Origin: an uncultured Carnobacteriaceae bacterium
Lineage (GTDB): Bacteria > Bacillota > Bacilli > Lactobacillales > Aerococcaceae
Direction: 5' to 3'
DNA length: 6,847 bases
NCBI GenBank assembly: GCA_938039195.1
Contig: CALHVK010000074.1
Coordinates: 1 to 6,847, forward strand
The translations under genes were made by a program, and so were the position numbers. Position 1 is the stretch's first letter. The number at the start of each line of letters is the position of its first letter. A model generated the notes under the pieces. That model ran no database searches. It was not told where the DNA came from and saw only the letters and a program-made list of their open reading frames with translations. Shown here one piece after another: positions 5,360 to 6,847 of this stretch.

Positions 5360-5809
5360 ATGAAAAGTAAAAAATGGGCAATCTGGTGCGCGTTTGTGGG
5401 CATTATTGGAGGGGCATTTTTAATGGTGTCTCCCTTGGGATTGCTCGCTGCAGGTATTGGAGCAAGTGGCTCGGCGATGGGTTTCATAGCAATTCTAATG
5501 CTGTGTACGTATTTGGCGATTTTCTGTGTGGCTTTGAAGAGTAAACTTTACTATAAAGGCGATGACAGAGTTTCTACATTCGTAGCTAATACGTTTGTCA
5601 TAGCAGGGGCTATCGGCTGTACTCCAATCTTCATTTTGATTGTAGGCCGTATTCCCTTCTTAAATGACTTATTATATTGGTTGTTTAGTGCGGTTTTTTC
5701 TGAACAGAATGCCCTATCTCTTGTTTTTCTAGCGGTAGTGTTTGTCGCTCTTCTATCGATTGTGAGCGGCATTGGATATGCGGTCTGCTTGAAAAACTTC
5801 AGAGAATGA
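5360..5809 (+). CDS. Array paralogue M7: small four-TM membrane protein, subgroup B
   Basis: The product has 149 residues when started at ATG 5360, which has AAAGGAG (5345-5351) 8 nt upstream. The longer frame from 5306 would begin inside the copied spacer and is rejected. The N-terminus M-K-S-K-K-W-A-I is close to that of M8. The loop K-S-K-L-Y-Y-K-G-D-D-R-V is at 60-71, and the tail G-I-G-Y-A-V-C-L-K-N-F-R-E has C143. It shares A-A-G-I-G-A (30-35) and G-C-T-P-I (86-90) with M5, making these two the most alike members by eye. Four cysteines (C10, C49, C56, C87) besides C143 make it the most cysteine-rich. Confidence 0.92.
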   Translation: MKSKKWAIWCAFVGIIGGAFLMVSPLGLLAAGIGASGSAMGFIAILMLCTYLAIFCVALKSKLYYKGDDRVSTFVANTFVIAGAIGCTPIFILIVGRIPFLNDLLYWLFSAVFSEQNALSLVFLAVVFVALLSIVSGIGYAVCLKNFRE

Positions 5810-5867
5810 TGGTGGAATATAGGGTATAGAAAATTTGGTAAAACCGATGAAAAGGAGATTATATTTG

Positions 5868-6320
5868 ATGAAAGATAAAAAATGGGCAATGATTAGTGCT
5901 TTGGTAGGGTTTATTGTTGGTGGTTTTTCAGTCCTATCACCATTTCTGTTAACTTTTGCGGCAATTGCAAAAAGTGATTCGATACAGAATACCGTTCAAT
6001 ATGGTATGTGGATATTGAATCCTCTCGTGTTCATTGTCGCTATAAAAAGTGCGGTCTACTATAAAGATGACGAACGAGTTCCTAACAAGGTCTCAAACTT
6101 ATTTGTTTTAGCAGGGGCAGTGCTGCTTATTCCGGTAGTACTCACACTTCTAGCAACAGTTCCAGGTTTAGAGGCGATCAATGCAGTCGTTATAAATATC
6201 ATCAGTAGTTTCAGTAGAGGATTAGAAATGTATTTCGGTCCGCTCATGATAGGTGGAAGTATGTCAGTTCTTTCAGGTGGTTCTTACTTTAAATGCGCGA
6301 AAAACTTTAAAGAATCATAG
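5868..6320 (+). CDS. Array paralogue M8: small four-TM membrane protein, subgroup B
   Basis: The product has 150 residues from ATG 5868, with AAAGGAG (5851-5857) 10 nt upstream. In-frame starts at 5835 (TTG) and 5847 (ATG) lack a ribosome binding site, and the 5868 start gives the M-K-D-K-K-W-A-M N-terminus matching M7. The loop K-S-A-V-Y-Y-K-D-D-E-R-V (60-71) has aspartate in place of glycine at 67. The W two residues after the motif in M5 is replaced (P-N-K-V). The tail is G-G-S-Y-F-K-C-A-K-N-F-K-E-S with C143. The TM2 region contains a proline (N51-P52). This last gene is followed by the array terminator. Confidence 0.92.
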   Translation: MKDKKWAMISALVGFIVGGFSVLSPFLLTFAAIAKSDSIQNTVQYGMWILNPLVFIVAIKSAVYYKDDERVPNKVSNLFVLAGAVLLIPVVLTLLATVPGLEAINAVVINIISSFSRGLEMYFGPLMIGGSMSVLSGGSYFKCAKNFKES

Positions 6321-6328
6321 GTAATCTT

Positions 6329-6362
6329 AAGCTTAGAGAGTTTCTCTAGGCTTTTTTATTTT
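6329..6362 (+). terminator. Intrinsic terminator closing the membrane-protein array
   Basis: 6329-6339 pairs with 6343-6353 (11 bp, one G-U) around a 3-nt loop, overlapping a run of six T (6352-6357) followed by ATTTT. It begins 9 nt after the M8 stop, so the array has its own 3' boundary. Confidence 0.88.
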
Positions 6363-6370
6363 GCATGCTT

Positions 6371-6376
6371 TATAAT
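6371..6376 (+). promoter_or_regulatory. -10 box of the oxidoreductase promoter
   Basis: A perfect TATAAT lies 35 bp before the start codon and just after the array terminator. No good -35 is seen at 16-18 bp upstream, where the bases belong to the terminator stem and T-run. Confidence 0.55.
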
Positions 6377-6405
6377 GATTGGGACAAAGAAAATTGGAGG
6401 CAAGT

Positions 6406-6847
6406 ATGAAAGTTATTGTTATTGGTGGAGGAACGAGCGGTTTGATGGCAGCGGTCAGTGCGGCGATGCATGGTGCTGAAGTCGTATTGCTTGAGAAGAA
6501 TCCGACACTTGGAAAGAAGTTATTACATACAGGGGGAACACGTTGTAATGTGACGAACCGTCGTACCCCAGAAGAAATCGTGAAGCATATTCCTGGAAAT
6601 GGCCGCTTCTTATATAGTGCCTTTTCGCAATTTGATAATCAGGATATTATTCAGTTCTTCGAGAGTCGCGGTGTGCGCTTGAAGGAAGAAGATCACGGGA
6701 GAATGTTTCCTGTGACCGATTCGGCTAAGACGATTCTGGAGACGTTTATTCAGGAGATTAAGAAGCTAGGCGTTGTCGTTCGTACGAATGTGAAAGTGAA
6801 GACGATTCGTATCAGTGATGGAGCCGTGCGAGTGGTGGAGCTTGATA
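6406..6847 (+). CDS. HI0933/BaiN-type NAD(P)/FAD-dependent oxidoreductase (5' part, runs off the window)
   Basis: About 147 N-terminal residues are visible of a protein that usually has some 400-450. It begins M-K-V-I-V-I-G-G-G-T-S-G-L-M-A-A, the Rossmann dinucleotide-binding motif for FAD, followed by E30 in V-L-L-E-K-N for the ribose hydroxyls. The family signature follows as L-G-K-K-L-L-H-T-G-G-T-R-C-N-V-T-N (about 36-52), and G-R-M-F-P-V-T-D-S-A (about 100-109) is also typical. The family is widespread and mostly of unknown substrate; the bile-acid reductase BaiN is one named relative, and its function should not be transferred. ATG 6406 has TGGAGG (6395-6400) 5 nt upstream. It is transcribed separately from the array. 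Confidence 0.9.
   Translation, partial: MKVIVIGGGTSGLMAAVSAAMHGAEVVLLEKNPTLGKKLLHTGGTRCNVTNRRTPEEIVKHIPGNGRFLYSAFSQFDNQDIIQFFESRGVRLKEEDHGRMFPVTDSAKTILETFIQEIKKLGVVVRTNVKVKTIRISDGAVRVVELD

Noticed and set aside
2285..6320. CRISPR-like or simple repeat array
   Set aside because: The repeated units are whole diverged coding genes of about 450-520 bp, not short direct repeats with spacers.

Overview
The window looks like chromosome of a low-GC Gram-positive bacterium (Firmicutes, most likely Lactobacillales). The grounds are AAGGAGG-type ribosome binding sites about 8 nt before most starts, TATAAT promoters, intrinsic hairpin/T-run terminators, and the make-up of the housekeeping genes. The genus cannot be fixed from the sequence; a Carnobacteriaceae-like organism such as Granulicatella is only a guess.

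Layout. Positions 1-103 are the 3' end of an upstream gene whose tail resembles a small ACT/CBS-type ligand-binding domain. Positions 104-488 are non-coding and hold an elaborate branched palindrome of about 187 nt (117-303), short repeats and a 10-bp palindrome. A clear promoter (489-517) then drives a two-gene operon: a MalY/PatB-type PLP-dependent C-S beta-lyase (546-1775) and RidA (1786-2172), closed by a strong terminator (2183-2213). The pair makes biochemical sense, because beta-elimination by the lyase releases 2-aminoacrylate, the enamine/imine that RidA hydrolyses to pyruvate and ammonia.

Positions 2243-6362 form the unusual part: a closed unit of EIGHT consecutive same-strand paralogues, called M1 to M8 here. 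Each encodes a membrane protein of 145-173 residues with about four transmembrane segments. A promoter-like extended -10 precedes M1, a copy of it precedes M2, and a terminator follows M8. All share a predicted cytoplasmic loop of the form K-S-x-x-Y-Y-K-G-D-x-R-V between TM2 and TM3, and a C-terminal G-x-G-Y-x-x-C/S-L-K-N-F tail. M1-M3 form one subgroup. M4-M8 form another, with the loop at exactly residues 60-71 and a cysteine fixed at residue 143. The predicted outer loop between TM3 and TM4 is highly divergent. I do not recognise the family. The pattern of tandem expansion, conserved inner face and variable outer face suggests a diversified repertoire, for example of immunity, sensor or envelope-stress proteins, but no function is shown.

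After the array, a promoter (-10 at 6371) leads into a HI0933/BaiN-type NAD(P)/FAD-dependent oxidoreductase that runs off the window end.
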